Of a DNA stretch of 64,000 nucleotides, positions 1-11,670 are shown piece after piece. Positions within the stretch are counted from its first letter, which is position 1. Every line of letters starts with the position of its first letter. The notes under the pieces are model-generated. The model saw nothing but the letters and a program-made list of their open reading frames with translations. It was not told where the DNA came from and did not search any database. Origin of the DNA: Aedes albopictus (Eukaryota > Arthropoda > Insecta > Diptera > Culicidae); assembly GCF_035046485.1 (NCBI RefSeq), contig NC_085138.1, forward strand, positions 13,581,329 through 13,645,328, given 5' to 3'. The translations under genes and the position numbers were made by a program.

Positions 1-74
1 TTCCTGTAGAAATTCTTACGACGCATTTATGAATAACTTTGGACACGAATGCCAACTTATTTGGTAAAGTGTCT

Positions 75-1060
75 TTAACATAATAAAAAAAAAATATGAA
101 TAAATTCCTCAAAGATCTCTGGATGAGTCGCTGTAGTAGTTACTGGACACATTGTGGCGGGAATTTTCAATGAAATTCTTAGAGAAATTCCTGAACAAGT
201 ATCTGGTGGACTTCCTGAAATACCTGAATGAATTTCTGAACGAATCTCTGAAGGATTTTTCGAAGAAACCACTGGTGGAAGAATTTATTGAAGAATCCTT
301 AAAAGAATTTCTGAAGTGATCCATGGCAGAGTTTCAAGAGGAATTCGTGGAAATCAACATAAAAGAATTCCTGAATAAATTTCTGGAGAAATTTTCAAGG
401 GAATTTCTGAAGTTGACCTTCTGAAAACATCCATGGAGCAATTTTGAAAGCAATCCATTGAAGATTTCTTGATGATATCTTAAAAAGAATTTCAGAAAAA
501 ATCTCCAGAGAATTTTCTTAAGGAACCCCTGGAAGAATGTCTAACGAAAAATTTGGAAAAATTCCTAAAGAAGTCTGTGAAAGATTTTGAAAATGTGTGA
601 AGCAATTTCTGGAGGAATACTGATTTTTCGATTTTTTGAAGAAATCGTTGAAAGCATTTCTGAAGAAATCTGAGGATGATTTCCTGAAAAAACTATTGTG
701 CGGAGTTTTGAAAGATTTGATGTAGCAATTTCTGAGAAATGTTTTCCAGGGAAAGGTTTTCTAGAGGAGTTTTTGAAAAAAAAAATTCAGAGGATCCTCT
801 AGAGATCATTCTAAATGAAGCTCTGGAGCGATTTCAGAAGAAGTGCATGGCAGATGTTCAACAAAATTCCTGAAAGGATTTTCTTTAAAGATTTTCCAAA
901 AGAATCCATGCAGCAATTCCGGAACGAATCCGAAAAGAAATTTCCCAGGACATTCCTTGCAGAATTTTTATTAAATTCGCTGGAAAACTTTCTCAAGGAA
1001 TCATTTTGGTAATTTCTGAAGGATTTTTGACAGGAATCCGTGGAGTAGTATCTGACGATA
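75..1060. repeat. Decayed GAATT-rich minisatellite-like sequence
   Basis: The stretch is built from loosely repeated phrases such as AATTTCTGAA and GAATTCCTGGA spaced about 24-30 bases apart, too diverged to phase. The same texture recurs at 20.5-23.2, 40.6-41.3, 44.2-45.5 and 57.3-60.0 kb. Open frames in it encode only Phe/Ser/Glu/Lys-rich low-complexity peptides on both strands, so no gene is called. It ends where the TIR element at 1064 begins. Confidence 0.6.
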
Positions 1061-1063
1061 TCT

Positions 1064-3216
1064 GGTCGGCGTTAAGTCAGAGGGGACCAAGTAACAAAAT
1101 TGACGAAAATGAGATTTTTAAGGCATTTGATTAAGAATTACTTTAGCTACTTGGAACATTCACCCGATTTTCTTTATTTTACAATTAACGAGAGTTATAG
1201 CACAATTTTATTTTGATTGAACTGCGAAAATCGATAATAGCGTGCAGTCAAAGTGGACCAAATACTTGATGTCAAGAGAATTGAAAAAATATGTATTGGT
1301 TAAAATCCAATAATCCAAATTGTTTATCATCAAAATATAATACGTTTTCAAATCGTATGGCTCCCTAATGTACAGGGGATGGCCAGAATGTTTGGGATGG
1401 GCAACTTTTTTTCTCCCACAAAAAAATTCAACATGCTGTAACTTTTCATAGAGTGCATCAAAAATTCTCAAATTTTGACTGTTTGTCAACCTGTTATATG
1501 TGCATCATTGGTACAAATTTGGGCTAGTTTGATTAATTTTTCGCGAAGTTGGAACCGTTTGAGTAAAACACTATTATTTAGACAACTAATTTTTGAACTG
1601 TCATATCTCGGAAACCAGTGAACCGAATTGAATGATTTTTTTAACGTTTATCAACAATATATTGATACTTAATACGACTTTATAAAATGTAATATTTTCT
1701 CACGGCGAATTAAGTTATACCGGATTGAAATTTGTACCCATATAGAGGAAAATAAGTCAAATTTTCAATACCACACAAAAATTACTAAATGTGTTCTTCC
1801 TTCAATCTAAATAGGCTCTAATATATCTGATTGGAGATTACTTGAGAACAGAAGTGAAAAATCTTTGGATATCAACACTAAAATTTATTGACATTGATGT
1901 AAAAAAATTACATTTTTTCGAAAAAAATCCAAAAAGTGCCAATCCATGAAAACTTTTTTCAACATTTAAAAAGTACCTATGTTTTAATAGTTTGTGAAGC
2001 ATTTACATATTGTTAGTGTACGTTCAAAATTTCATTCAATTCGGTTCAGTGGTTTCCGAGATATGACACCTCAAAAATGAGTTGTTTGAAAAATAGTGTT
2101 TTACCCGAATGGTTCTAACTTTGCGAAATATTAATCAATCGAGCCCAAATTTGTACCAATGATGCACACATAATAGGTTGACAAACAGTCAAAATTTGAG
2201 ATTTTTTGATGCGCTCTATGAAAAGTTATAGCTTGTTGAACTTTTTTGTGAGAGAATAAAAAGATGCTTATCCCAAACATTTTGGCCATCCCCTGTATTT
2301 TCTGATGATTATTGATCAAGAAAGCATGTGAAAATCCATTTTATTATGGTCAATATCGTATTTTACAGATCAGCGTGTTGAAGCAAATTGTGGCAATTCG
2401 CGTGCAGACAGCGTGGACCATGTGTCTCTAAGAAAAATAGTTGAAATTACCTTATTCTTCGAAATCCTTTCCTAGTCTAAATATGTTTGCTTAGTAGCTG
2501 TTGGGCATCATATTGAAATGTACCAATACCCGTTTCATGAAGAAATTGATTTTACCGGTTATTTGAGAATTGTGTACTTGGTTCACTCTGTCTGAACGAT
2601 TTTTTGAAAAACGCCAGTCCTCTGAACAAATTATGATGAACTGTGTAACTACAATATTTCAAAAACGTACCGAACTATGAAAATACGTTCAAAAGTTGTT
2701 AGCTATTGACTGTTCAAGTTAAGAATTCATAAATAGATCATTAATTGACTACCTTCTATGTGATATTGAACTGTTGTACTTGGTCCACTCTGACTGAACA
2801 TAAAAATTGAAAATGGTTATCTACAGTGTAATGACAGAAATATCAAATTTCAAACTTCCTGCTCACATTATACATCAATCCTTTTAACTGTTGTCGTACT
2901 TGTGCATTATTTCTTCATCAAATATGTACAAACTTGAGTGTGAACTGTAGTTGGTTGTAGATTTTCCAAAAATCGTTCAGTCAGAGTGGACTAAGTACAA
3001 TCAATTACTTAGCAATTTCTCGGTTTCAAGCTTTTTTTTTACGTTTTTTCGCAATCAATACAGATCGATGCTTTGATGAATAGTTATTAAGATTTGTGGC
3101 AAAAATTCAAGAACATTTGTTGAAAAACTCAAAACTTATAGAGTTGCAAACTTTAAAGTCGTTTTTTCTAGAAATTAGGGAAAAGACACATGGTAGTCTG
3201 TGACTTAACGCCGACC
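1064..3216. mobile_element. Non-autonomous TIR element, 2.15 kb
   Basis: The left end GGTCGGCGTTAAGTCA is matched by its exact reverse complement TGACTTAACGCCGACC at 3201-3216, a 16-bp terminal inverted repeat. Inside are several diverged copies of a motif reading roughly GTACTTGGTCCACTCTGACTG in both orientations (near 1250, 2400, 2570, 2775 and 2985), which look like subterminal repeats. No transposase-like frame is present. A clear target-site duplication was not found, so the superfamily is open. A separate foldback element lies inside at 1373-2295. Confidence 0.65.
1373..2295. mobile_element. Foldback/MITE with ~280-bp inverted arms, TA target site
   Basis: The ends read CAGGGGATGGCCA and TGGCCATCCCCTG, each flanked outside by TA (1371-1372 and 2296-2297), as expected for a Tc1/mariner-type insertion. 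The inverted similarity runs inward for roughly 280 bases, for example GGTTTCCGAGATATGACA near 2050 against its diverged reverse complement near 1600. It has no coding capacity and sits inside the larger element at 1064-3216. Confidence 0.8.
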
Positions 3217-3986
3217 TTGTTTTCCAAATGCACCGTTCAATAAACTTCTGGAAGCAAGTCTCAAAGAATTTCTGAAAGATTCACTAATGGATGTCTGAAG
3301 AAATTCAAGGATACATTTCTGAAGCAATTCTAGCAAGATTTTCTAAAATAACCTTTCAAATCTTTGATAGATAATTTTAGGTTATTTCCGGGAAATTTTG
3401 TGGAGTAATCCATAGGCGCTCATACTGATAGGAAATAAATTTTGTTTATATTTTTTATCTCAACAGCTGGTTACTCAGTGAGTAACTGGGAGTTACCTCG
3501 TTGACAGCATTATTGGTTGGTATATACATATAGCATGACCACGTGGTTAATGGACAAACTAAGTACTTGGTACTTGGACTTGATGGCACAGTACCATTCT
3601 GAGACCCCCTGAAACGTCCTGGGATCCCATAAGACACTTTTAGACCCCTGGACTTGGTGAGACCTCCTGTTATTCCTTTTTCAATTTCTTCCAATTTCGC
3701 CTGAAACGCCTCTGAGACTTTCCGCTAGAGCCCCTTGGACTGCTCTTTACTTCTCCTGAGATTCCCTGAAATTACCCTGAGACCCCCAGGACACCCAAGC
3801 CTCTCTAAAATGCCATGTAACTTCCCTTTGCTCCCCTATAAACGTCCCCTGGCCACCGTTGCTACAGTTACCGTCATTATTACATTGTATAAACACAGTA
3901 TTGGATCTGTATATCTCTCTTTTATTATACAGGGGTTAAACACTGAAAAGTGATCAAGTTGAACCGATATTATGGTACTATATTCC
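3217..3986. other. No gene seen; decayed repeat sequence
   Basis: The first 200 bases resemble the GAATT-rich repeat texture. About 3590-3850 is C-rich text of the form GAGACCCCCTGAAA, a diverged relative of the tandem repeats at 19.8-20.4 kb. No frame resembles a known protein. Confidence 0.4.
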
Positions 3987-4134
3987 ATCCACAAATTACG
4001 TAACACTTTAGAGGGGGGAGTACATTCAAGCCGGGCCATAGGGCTCAGGATTTTCGTACAAAAAAGCGTTACGTAGGGAGGCGGAGGTGGTGGTATAAAA
4101 AATGCTTCTTTTAGCGTTACGTAATCAATGGATG
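3987..4134. mobile_element. Short MITE, 148 bp
   Basis: The left end CATCCACAAATTACGTAACA pairs with the right end GTTACGTAATCAATGGATG. The arms are about 20 bp with a few mismatches, and the G-rich centre is unpaired. No coding potential. Confidence 0.6.
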
Positions 4135-4284
4135 CTGCCTTACTCTAATTCTGATTTATCTAGATAATGTAAGGGTTTATTAATAAATCAAATTGTTACT
4201 TTCCTCTGAAGAAAGCAAATTCAGGCTTTCAGATATGCAACACATTTCAATCAATACAAATTCAATCGAGTACTGTAGGTACTG

Positions 4285-4568
4285 GGCCCATATAGCCGAG
4301 GCGGTAAACGCACGGGTATTCAGCATGACCATGCTGAGGGTGACGGGTTCGATTCCCGGTCGGTCCAGGATCTTTTCGTAAAGGAAATTTCCTTGACTTC
4401 CTTGGGCATAGAGTATCTTCGTGCCTGCCACACGATATACGCATGCAAAATGGTCATTGGCAGAGGAAGCTCTCAGTTAATAACTGTGGAAGTGCTCATA
4501 GAACACTAAGCTGAGAAGCAGGCTTTGTCCCAGCGAGGACGTTACGCCAAGAAGAGGAAGAGGAGAGG
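4285..4568 (+). mobile_element. Feilai-like tRNA-derived SINE, full length
   Basis: The element starts with a tRNA-like head: an A-box-like TAGCCGAGGCGG at about 4293 and a B-box-like GGTTCGATTCC at about 4346. A conserved body follows, and it ends in a GGAAGA-rich tail. It is flanked by the direct repeat AGGTACTG (4277-4284 and 4569-4576), a plausible 8-bp target-site duplication. A nearly identical copy lies at 35274-35556 and a decayed one at 6192-6366. The family name is from memory of the Aedes SINE Feilai and is not verified. Confidence 0.85.
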
Positions 4569-4742
4569 AGGTACTGAACGAATAACCCACATCTATTCCT
4601 AGTGACAACGACCTCCGATGCACATGCATTCGTAATTGCAATTATTGATCTATGACCACTGACTGACTGACCTGACATGTCATCGGTCGCGAACCACATT
4701 TGTGTTGCATTCGTCAGGCAAACACAGTTTCTGGTAGACAGT

Positions 4743-5184
4743 ATGCCTTTTCTCTTTCAAATTTTGGTGTGTTTCGGACTTTTGACTACGCTGATCAACA
4801 CAGGTAAGGTACTCAATTATGGTCAAACATCAAAATTAATCGAAAAATTGATCAACAGTGTATTCCATCAAGTGTATGTATTGCAAGAGTGACCTCCACG
4901 AGGAAGCCTGCGATGCCATTGGGAGGCGGATAACCTGCACCGAAGACAACGCCTACGAACACTTTCGCTATCTGCAGCGACTGAACAAAGACTTGGTGGA
5001 ACCCAGGCGCAATGAAGGCTACTCGTGCATGAAGATTAAAGTGGGCAACCATCGATTGGTGAAGGGATGCATCTACTCCAATCTGCTGGTTTGTGGAGCG
5101 TTCCGAAAACGGGCGAAACCTTGCTCGACCTGCATCGACGATGATTGCAACACTGTACAGTATCGCGATTTCTATTTGAACTAG
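4743..5184 (+). CDS. Secreted Ly6/three-finger-like protein, two exons
   Basis: Proposed CDS is join(4743..4803, 4859..5184), giving 128 residues. The 55-bp intron has a GTAAGG donor and an ACAG acceptor and interrupts a codon after its first base. Exon 1 encodes a signal peptide (MPFLFQILVCFGLLTTLINT). The start at 4743 is preferred over an in-frame ATG at 4677 because it puts this hydrophobic segment at the N-terminus. The mature part has ten cysteines at residues 26, 29, 38, 47, 77, 91, 99, 109, 112 and 117. The closing C-x2-C-x4-C-N pattern is the hallmark of Ly6/uPAR three-finger domains. No hydrophobic GPI-anchor tail follows, so a soluble secreted protein is likely. Ligand and tissue are unknown. 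A DUF753-type relative is another possible label. A Feilai-like SINE ends about 170 bp upstream. I saw no clear AATAAA soon after the stop. Confidence 0.8.
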
Positions 5185-6191
5185 TTTCCGCAGTAGCTGT
5201 GAATTCGAAATTCGTTTCAAATGCAAATACATATCGCCCGAGGAAGTGACATCAATCAGTCGTAATTCCTGACAACACGCGTTTTCCCCTTTTTCCACAT
5301 GTGAAAGCCACGGAATCCCTCGCAGCCGATGGATGGCCCGAGGAGAAAAAGCAATGAATCTTGTCTCAATATTGAGTCGTGTATAAACCCAAAAACAACT
5401 GCTTTCTCTTGCCCCGTCGTCGTCGTCGTCTCCGTCACGGTCCAGTTTCGGTGTTCTCCCTTGTGACCAATATCCTCGGAAGATTCTTATCCCTGAATTC
5501 AACCCCATTTCTCCAGTCAGTCCGCTGGCTGGCATGCATACGTGCGTCGTGTGTGTGGAGTGGATCGAATCGGAAGAAAGCGAAAACTGAGCCAAGCCAT
5601 TTACGGCGCCTGAATGGGCAATTGAGAGTAGTGAACGGGATCACGACATATCGTTTTCGGTTTTCTTCGCAATCCGGTGGGAGGGTATTGGAAAATCGCT
5701 TTTTTATTGCCCGGGACGAAGACTGTCGGTTTGTTTGCTGGATGTTGAACGGGGTGTCGTCGGCTTCTGGGTTTGGATTGTGTGGTTCTTTTTTTTATCT
5801 GGTGTATTCGGATCGAACTGGCATTTATAAACATGTCTTGCGGCGAGTTAGTCCAAGGGTGAGTGCATATGTGGATTCGTGAAAGTGGTTTTTCCTTCCT
5901 GGAGTGGTAGGGATTACGATGGACAGGAAAGGGGCTTTTCCGGTTGGTTGCCACTGTTTTCTTTTCGGTTCTTTTTTTATGGAGATTTAATATATTGATA
6001 TTTATCATCAATTCGTAAATAATTTGATTGTGATTTATGGGCAGGGACGGATTTGGGCAGCAGATTTCCGGATGAAATATGATTTGCATGCATTGACGAG
6101 TGGGGAGATAAAGCAGACGGATGGACGAAATGTGGACAAATTATTCAAATCCACCAGCAGTTGCTGGATATTTGCTACCAATGCAATACTG
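5185..6191. other. Non-repetitive sequence without a supported gene
   Basis: The sequence downstream of the Ly6 gene is less repetitive than most of the window and has a GTC trinucleotide run near 5415. A 167-codon open frame spans 5379-5882, but its product is Arg/Ser-rich with no recognisable domain, and the opposite strand is equally open. It is probably 3' flank or intron-like sequence. Confidence 0.4.
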
Positions 6192-6366
6192 AAAATTTTC
6201 TTGACTTCCATGCACATAAAGAATTTCCAAGCCTGGCACATGATAAACGCATACAAAATTGATGAATTGACAATGAATGCCCTCGGTGTATAACTAAGGA
6301 AGTGCTCGTGGAATGTTAAACTAAGAAGATTTTGTCCCAATCAGAATGGTGCGCCAAGTAGAAGAA
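6192..6366 (+). mobile_element. Decayed Feilai-like SINE body
   Basis: Colinear with the body and tail of the SINEs at 4285 and 35274: TTCTTGACTTCC, a diverged CCTGGCACATGATAAACGCA, GGAAGTGCTCGTGGAATG and GCGCCAAGTAGAAGAAAG occur in the same order and spacing. The tRNA-like head is missing or unrecognisable. This is an older copy than the other two. Confidence 0.7.
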
Positions 6367-6499
6367 AGTTCCTTCCTTGATGATTGTTACTATTTTGGAT
6401 TTATATTAGCTAATCGAGTAATCATTTAGTTTCTAATTATAATTACGTATTGAAAATATAGCTCAGAGTGTGTTGCGTTTCAGTGAGGACGCTTAAAGA

Positions 6500-8037
6500 A
6501 TCGTCTGTCAAAAATCAAAAAGACCCGCATTTTTTAAAAACGTAATATGTTTAAACAATTAATGAAAATATAATGCTTTACCACTGAGGAGATTTGTACA
6601 TCTACACGCAAAACAAGAAAAGCTACCAAAAATTGAGATATGCCTTTTCTACGAATTTATGTATTAAAAACGTACAGAGTCGTATTTACGAAGACGAAAA
6701 TGTTTCTGCCAAGTTCCGTCGTTTTTTTTTTGCATTATTGTGAAATGAGTACGGTCACTCTAGTGTGGCTTATCCAAAAATCTGCTGATAAATTATTCTC
6801 TATACAATTTCAAAATGTTCTACAAAGTTGTAGCAAATTTGCAAAAAAAAAAAACACATTCAAGGCGGCGCTAGAGATCAAACAAATTTTAAATTTCATA
6901 TATCTCAGAAATCTGGTTACTTACAAAGTTGGTGTCTTCGACAATGTTGATTGGTAGGTCAAGGGCTTACAGTTAATGGTCCACTTGTTTCGACATTTCA
7001 CCACTAGGAAGCGCTAGTTACACATTTGCAAAGTTATACAAATGAATGATTTTTTTCGTAAATTAATCAAAAATCTATAATTTTGTTTTCTTTGAACGTA
7101 TTTAAGTCAAGTCAACGGTTTTTCAAAGAGTTATGTATTAGTCATAAATGTGCAAAATTTCATTTCATTCGATTCACTTAATCATGAGATATAGCAGTTT
7201 AACGAAGTACACTCATATATGAAACATTTTACTAGAGTCGCTCTAACTTCATATAAAACTATCCAATTGAGCTCAAATTTGTATCATTTATAGCAAATTA
7301 GTTGTGCAATTAGCGGATAAAATTTGAGAATTTTCTCTACACTTTATAAAAAGTTACAACTTGCTGAATAATTTCGAGAAAATAAGTAAAAGTTGCATGC
7401 TTCTACTGATTCTCATCTAGCGCCGTCTACTGGCAGAATCTTGAACCAATCAGCTAATCAACTGAAAGGCCTTAATAAACCAATCAACATTGCCGAAGAA
7501 ACCAACTTTCTAAGTGATCAGAGTCCTGAGATATATGGAATATAAAAATTGATTTATCGTCAGCGCTACCTAGTGGTGGAATTTCCAATCGAACGGCCCA
7601 TCATCAGTAAGACCTTGGCTGACCTAGCAACTTTGCCAAATACACCAAATATTTGAGTGATCATGGTGCTAAGATATACGGTATGGAAATTTCGCAAGTG
7701 CTACGTCTTGCTGTCTGTGGTATCTGTATGCCAGGGACAAACAGACGTAACACTGATGAAATGTTTATACCAAATATCTCATGATCCTAATTACTTAGAG
7801 AATTGGTGTCTTCGGCAATATTATTTGGCTGGTCAAGAACTAACAAATGATGGGCCGTTTGATTAAAACTTCCGCCTAGTTGTGCTAGTGAGCAAACAAA
7901 TCTTATAATCCATATATCTCAGGACTCTGATCACTTAGAAAGTTGATATCTCCGGTGATGTTGTTAGCTTGGTTAAGGCCTCTCAGTTGATTAGCTGATT
8001 GGTTCAAGGTTCTGCCAATAGGCGGCGCTAGTTGCAA
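6500..8037. repeat. Diverged inverted and direct repeat family
   Basis: Blocks such as AGAAAGTTGATATCTCCGG, AGTTGGTGTCTTCGACAATG and GGCGCTAG recur in both orientations near 6910-7020, 7410-7590, 7790-7880 and 7920-8035. This indicates one or more old foldback elements. None of the open frames here, including 6640-6957 and 7657-7866, resembles a known protein. Confidence 0.5.
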
Positions 8038-8640
8038 CCCAAGTAACAATCAGCATGCCTCGAAGATTTATTCATGTTTTATCCTGGTTTTATACGAGCA
8101 TGTGAAAAAGCTAGTTGTTCTATATTAGTTTTATGTGGTTGTTTTTTACTTTGCACCTTTGGCATTCCATAAAACTATCATATAGGTATCTTCTGCTATA
8201 AACATCGTCATTTAAAGACTTGCTAGTGGTCATGAATTGGTTTTATCACTAATTATATGTCATTTCAATAAAACTTGCATTTGCGGTTGTTGTCGGAGAG
8301 ATTTCTTTTTGTAAACAAATGAACAAAACTGTGAGGCAACGCTTAGAACCAACAAAAGATTTCGTGGCCGTATCATAGACCAAGAAATGCTGTGATAAAA
8401 CCGTTAGTTTTATCATAAGCTCAGTTATGACCACCTTAGGAGGGTTTGCCCTATTGGAGAAATCATCAGGAACACAGAGTTTTTTCAGAAAAATATGTTG
8501 CCTAGCCGGTATAATTTTTGTAAATATAGAAAAATCATTACTGAATTTTATGATTTCACGTACAACGCTTAAGATTAAACTTAACGATTCAACACGTCTC
8601 CGTGTAAGCAAACCGTTTTAACAGTGTAGCTAAACAATAA
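8038..8640 (+). mobile_element. Copy of the CCCAAGTAACAAT-end element, right end lost
   Basis: Begins CCCAAGTAACAATCAGCATG and is colinear for roughly 400 bp with the element at 14529-15415, including CTTGCATTTGCGGTTGTTG and AAAGATTTCGTGGCCGTA. The matching right inverted end was not found, so this copy is probably truncated near 8450-8640. It keeps about 50 bp that are deleted in the other copy. Confidence 0.65.
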
Positions 8641-9010
8641 ACAAAGAATCAAAACTATTTTTTTCCACAAAATCGATCCTTGGTATACATAATCTCTTTA
8701 ACCGAAATAGAAGGGCATACTAGTTTTCATTATTATTATAAAATACTTCACGTTTAGTGTATGCCATCGTGTTGCAAGTTACACCGCTGTTGCAAGTAAT
8801 CCCGTTTGACGGTAACAATAATGGGGAATAGGGTCAACAATTAGAAAGAAACTTTCTAAAATACAATATGTGTCTAAAAACTTAAAGTTTAAGCTTAGAC
8901 AGTTTTGTCTTCGTAAATACGGCTCTGGGCCCATTGTGCAGTGTGGTGGCTGTATCACTAGCCTGGTACACGGTTTATATGAGAAAATACAAAAAATGGA
9001 AAAACTCAAG
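8641..9010. other. No gene seen
   Basis: AT-rich sequence without clear repeats, frames or RNA genes. Its right edge joins the foldback that starts near 9011. Confidence 0.3.
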
Positions 9011-9639
9011 TTCCTGTATACTTTTTGAGTTCCACTTTGGTCCCATATCAACTGTGCAAATTTTCAGATCGATCGGAAAAACTATATTTTAGCGCCCGCC
9101 ATTCTTAGTTTTTCATACGATTTACTATGGGGAAATTTTACTCCTGCAAAGAAAAATCGCTAGGAGTCACCCTTAGATCCCTGAAAATAAGCCGACGTAT
9201 GTTTTCTGTAGAATACTTTACTAGGAATCAGACCTCCGAAGACAGCAAATCGATGCGACGTTCGTGGAAAAAGTTATTAGGCCTCACCCGATCGATAAAA
9301 TAACGAGATTTTATTATTTATTGTTATTCCTTACATGTTGAACAGCGTTTGCATGCCATTCGATTTTCAGTAAATAATTTTTTTCACATGCCTCAGATCG
9401 CTTTGCGGTCTTCGGAGAGTTGGTTCCTCGTAAAATTTCCAACAGAAATCATTCATCGATTTATTTTTAGGGGTTAAGGGGCAACCTGTGGCGATTTTTC
9501 TTTGAAAAAGTGATTTTTCCCATACTAAATCGTATGAAAATTTAAAATGGCTGGCGCTAAAATATAGTTTTTCCGATCGATCTGAAATTTTGCACAGTTG
9601 ATATGGGACCAAAATGGAACTCAAAAAGTGTACAGGAGT
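9011..9639. mobile_element. Foldback element, ~630 bp
   Basis: The left arm starting TCCTGTATACTTTTTGAG is matched by the reverse complement of CTCAAAAAGTGTACAGGA at the right edge. The arms stay alignable for about 270 bp, for example CAGATCGATCGGAAAAACT in the left arm, with the AGTTTTTCCGATCGATCTG complement in the right. The loop near 9300-9360 is short. No coding capacity. Confidence 0.75.
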
Positions 9640-9741
9640 AAAATGTCTTTTTGTGTCCCACGCTACTGTATCACTTCCATCACCAAGCCACGTTTGAGTT
9701 GTTAATGATGGCTTTCAGCCTCTAGTCTATCCATGTGCAGT

Positions 9742-9816
9742 TGTAGCCGTGCTGGTTAGAGCGCAGGGTACTGTGTATCACCATGATAGTGTCTCGGTTC
9801 GATTCCCGCCGCCACC
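9742..9816 (+). mobile_element. tRNA-like SINE head
   Basis: A tRNA-like segment has an A-box-like GTGCTGGTTAGAGCG and a B-box-like GGTTCGATTCCCGCC separated by 30-40 bases, followed by a short T-run. The arms do not make a clean cloverleaf, so this is read as a SINE head or tRNA pseudogene and not a working tRNA. Confidence 0.5.
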
Positions 9817-9829
9817 TGTATTTTTTTCA

Positions 9830-10496
9830 AACATGTTTTGGTGATTGATGCCGCCGCTGCTGCAGTTTAACGACCAGTCTAAAAATAGAACAAATAATGA
9901 AAAACCAGTGCGACAGAGCACACGCACACATGCGAAATTTTCCCTTTCCAGATTCTAGGAAGCCAATACAATTTTTGGTATACTGCCACGTACCATTTTT
10001 TGTATTTGCAAAGTTTGAATACAATATTTCTATATGCTTCATACCGCATTGTATTAGAATCTGCCAATCTCTGGTTGCGTAAGATAATGGACCGACCACC
10101 GATATGTATTTTAATAGAAGTCATGTTGAGAAATTCATGTATGTTCTCATGACCTGGAATATAATAATAGTTTTCAGTATTTGATTGTTGCATTATAACT
10201 GGAACGCGTTTCAAATTTTTTAAGTATCTTGCAACATATATACGATGAATTTTGCTTGGTACTAGACAACCTTGTTACACCATGGAAATATTCCCAATTT
10301 GCGTTATTAATTAATCCCGATTATAATAATTTATCTTTTGTATTGTGTTTATTTTTTTATTTTTTAATTGAACTTATCTTTCAACATAAAATCTGCAGCA
10401 GGAATAAAAAATGACAAATTTTTTTATCGTTTTATCGTGCCCTTGAAAAGTTCTACAATGAGAGAGCAATTCACCTAGAGGACATCTTGGAAAGTA
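9830..10496. other. No gene seen
   Basis: AT-rich sequence. Overlapping open frames on both strands at 9827-10214 show no recognisable domain and no paired start, splice or poly-A signals. Confidence 0.3.
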
Positions 10497-10698
10497 CACA
10501 CTCAGTTTTACTTCACGAGCTCGGCTGTGCAAATCTCGGTTTCTGAATTTAAACCGAGACTCAGTTAAGAAGATGGTAGGTTGTTTCGCAGCAGGGGGTG
10601 TTATACTGATTCTCGTCATTTTTAAGCTGAGATCTCATCAAAACATTTAGCTCTCTCGGCATTCGTTAACCGAGATTCGGCATTCTGAATTAAGTGTG
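10497..10698. mobile_element. MITE with CACACT ends, TA target site
   Basis: The ends read CACACTCAG and TTAAGTGTG and are flanked by TA on both sides (10495-10496 and 10699-10700). Internal CTCGG/CCGAG palindromes relate it to the element at 18007-18300. No coding potential. Confidence 0.6.
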
Positions 10699-11004
10699 TA
10701 CAACAAGTTTTAAGAGGATCTTGAAAACAACTCTCCAAGAACATCTTAGGATGGGCCACTTTAGTCTTATGACGGGTTCATGGTTGAGTTGATGTCGTTT
10801 TGCAGAGCAACTTGGTTTATGCATGGTGTTGAAGAATACTTGGAAAGGATAATAAAATTATTTTGTCACTTGGGTGATGATTACTGGAAATTTTCCTACA
10901 GATCTCTTGAGAAATACTTTGATTAAAGTTCAGAATTAATGTTTGGTAAAGTTCTTGGAAAATTCTGGTTACGGTTAATCACCGAAAATTGATGAAAAAA
11001 GGCC

Positions 11005-11157
11005 CCAGCAAACACAAAGTCTTATATGATGTTGAATAAGATGCTAAAGTGGAGGCCATATGCGTTCATGCTTCCATTTAACCGCGTGTAAAGTGTGCGT
11101 ATATCGCCTCCACTTCTGCATTTTATTCAACATCATATACGATCGTGTGTTGACTGG
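11005..11157. mobile_element. MITE with ~50-bp arms
   Basis: The left arm includes TATATGATGTTGAATAAGAT and AAGTGGAGGC. The right arm carries their reverse complements GCCTCCACTT and TTATTCAACATCATATA. The ends are CCAGCAAACAC and GTGTTGACTGG. It is an almost complete palindrome with a loop of about 50 bases. Confidence 0.75.
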
Positions 11158-11670
11158 AACGTTTGAATTTTCCTGAAAACCCCTGAAACTCAATTGGGTA
11201 TTTAAAAGAAAGTTAGTTGAACAAAAAATTCAAAACAGAAAAAATAAAACAAACACTGTAAGAAAGATGGTAATTGATGCAATTGTTTATTTAAGGAATC
11301 TGAAATGTTATTTCTAATAATTATGCTGGTCTCAGTGAGGTTCCTGAAATGCAAAATGTGCTCGAACTTATACTCGTATAAAAGCAATAAATTTTGGAAA
11401 ATTTTTGGGAGAAATTGTAATTTCTTGCGTTGCGTTGCGTTGCGCTGCGTGGTAACGGAGTAATTCGTAGATTGCATACTGAAAGCTGTCATGTTAAAAC
11501 TTTAATACTTCTATTCTAATTGCTTATGGAATGTTGTTCGGGAAGGAACAGCTATCCAATCAGAGGTTGAAGTAAGAAAATACATGAAAACTTCCATTGC
11601 CGGCCACGCCCATCTTCTCCGTTACGAGGATAGGAAAGAATGTGATGATATGACACCTACTTAAGGTGAG

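Noticed and set aside
4285..4370. Functional tRNA gene
   Set aside because: The A and B boxes belong to a SINE; an almost identical copy with its own target duplication is at 35274.
5379..5882. 167-codon open frame downstream of the Ly6 gene
   Set aside because: Arg/Ser-rich product with no domain, opposite strand equally open, no splice or poly-A context. Probably chance in a slightly GC-richer stretch.
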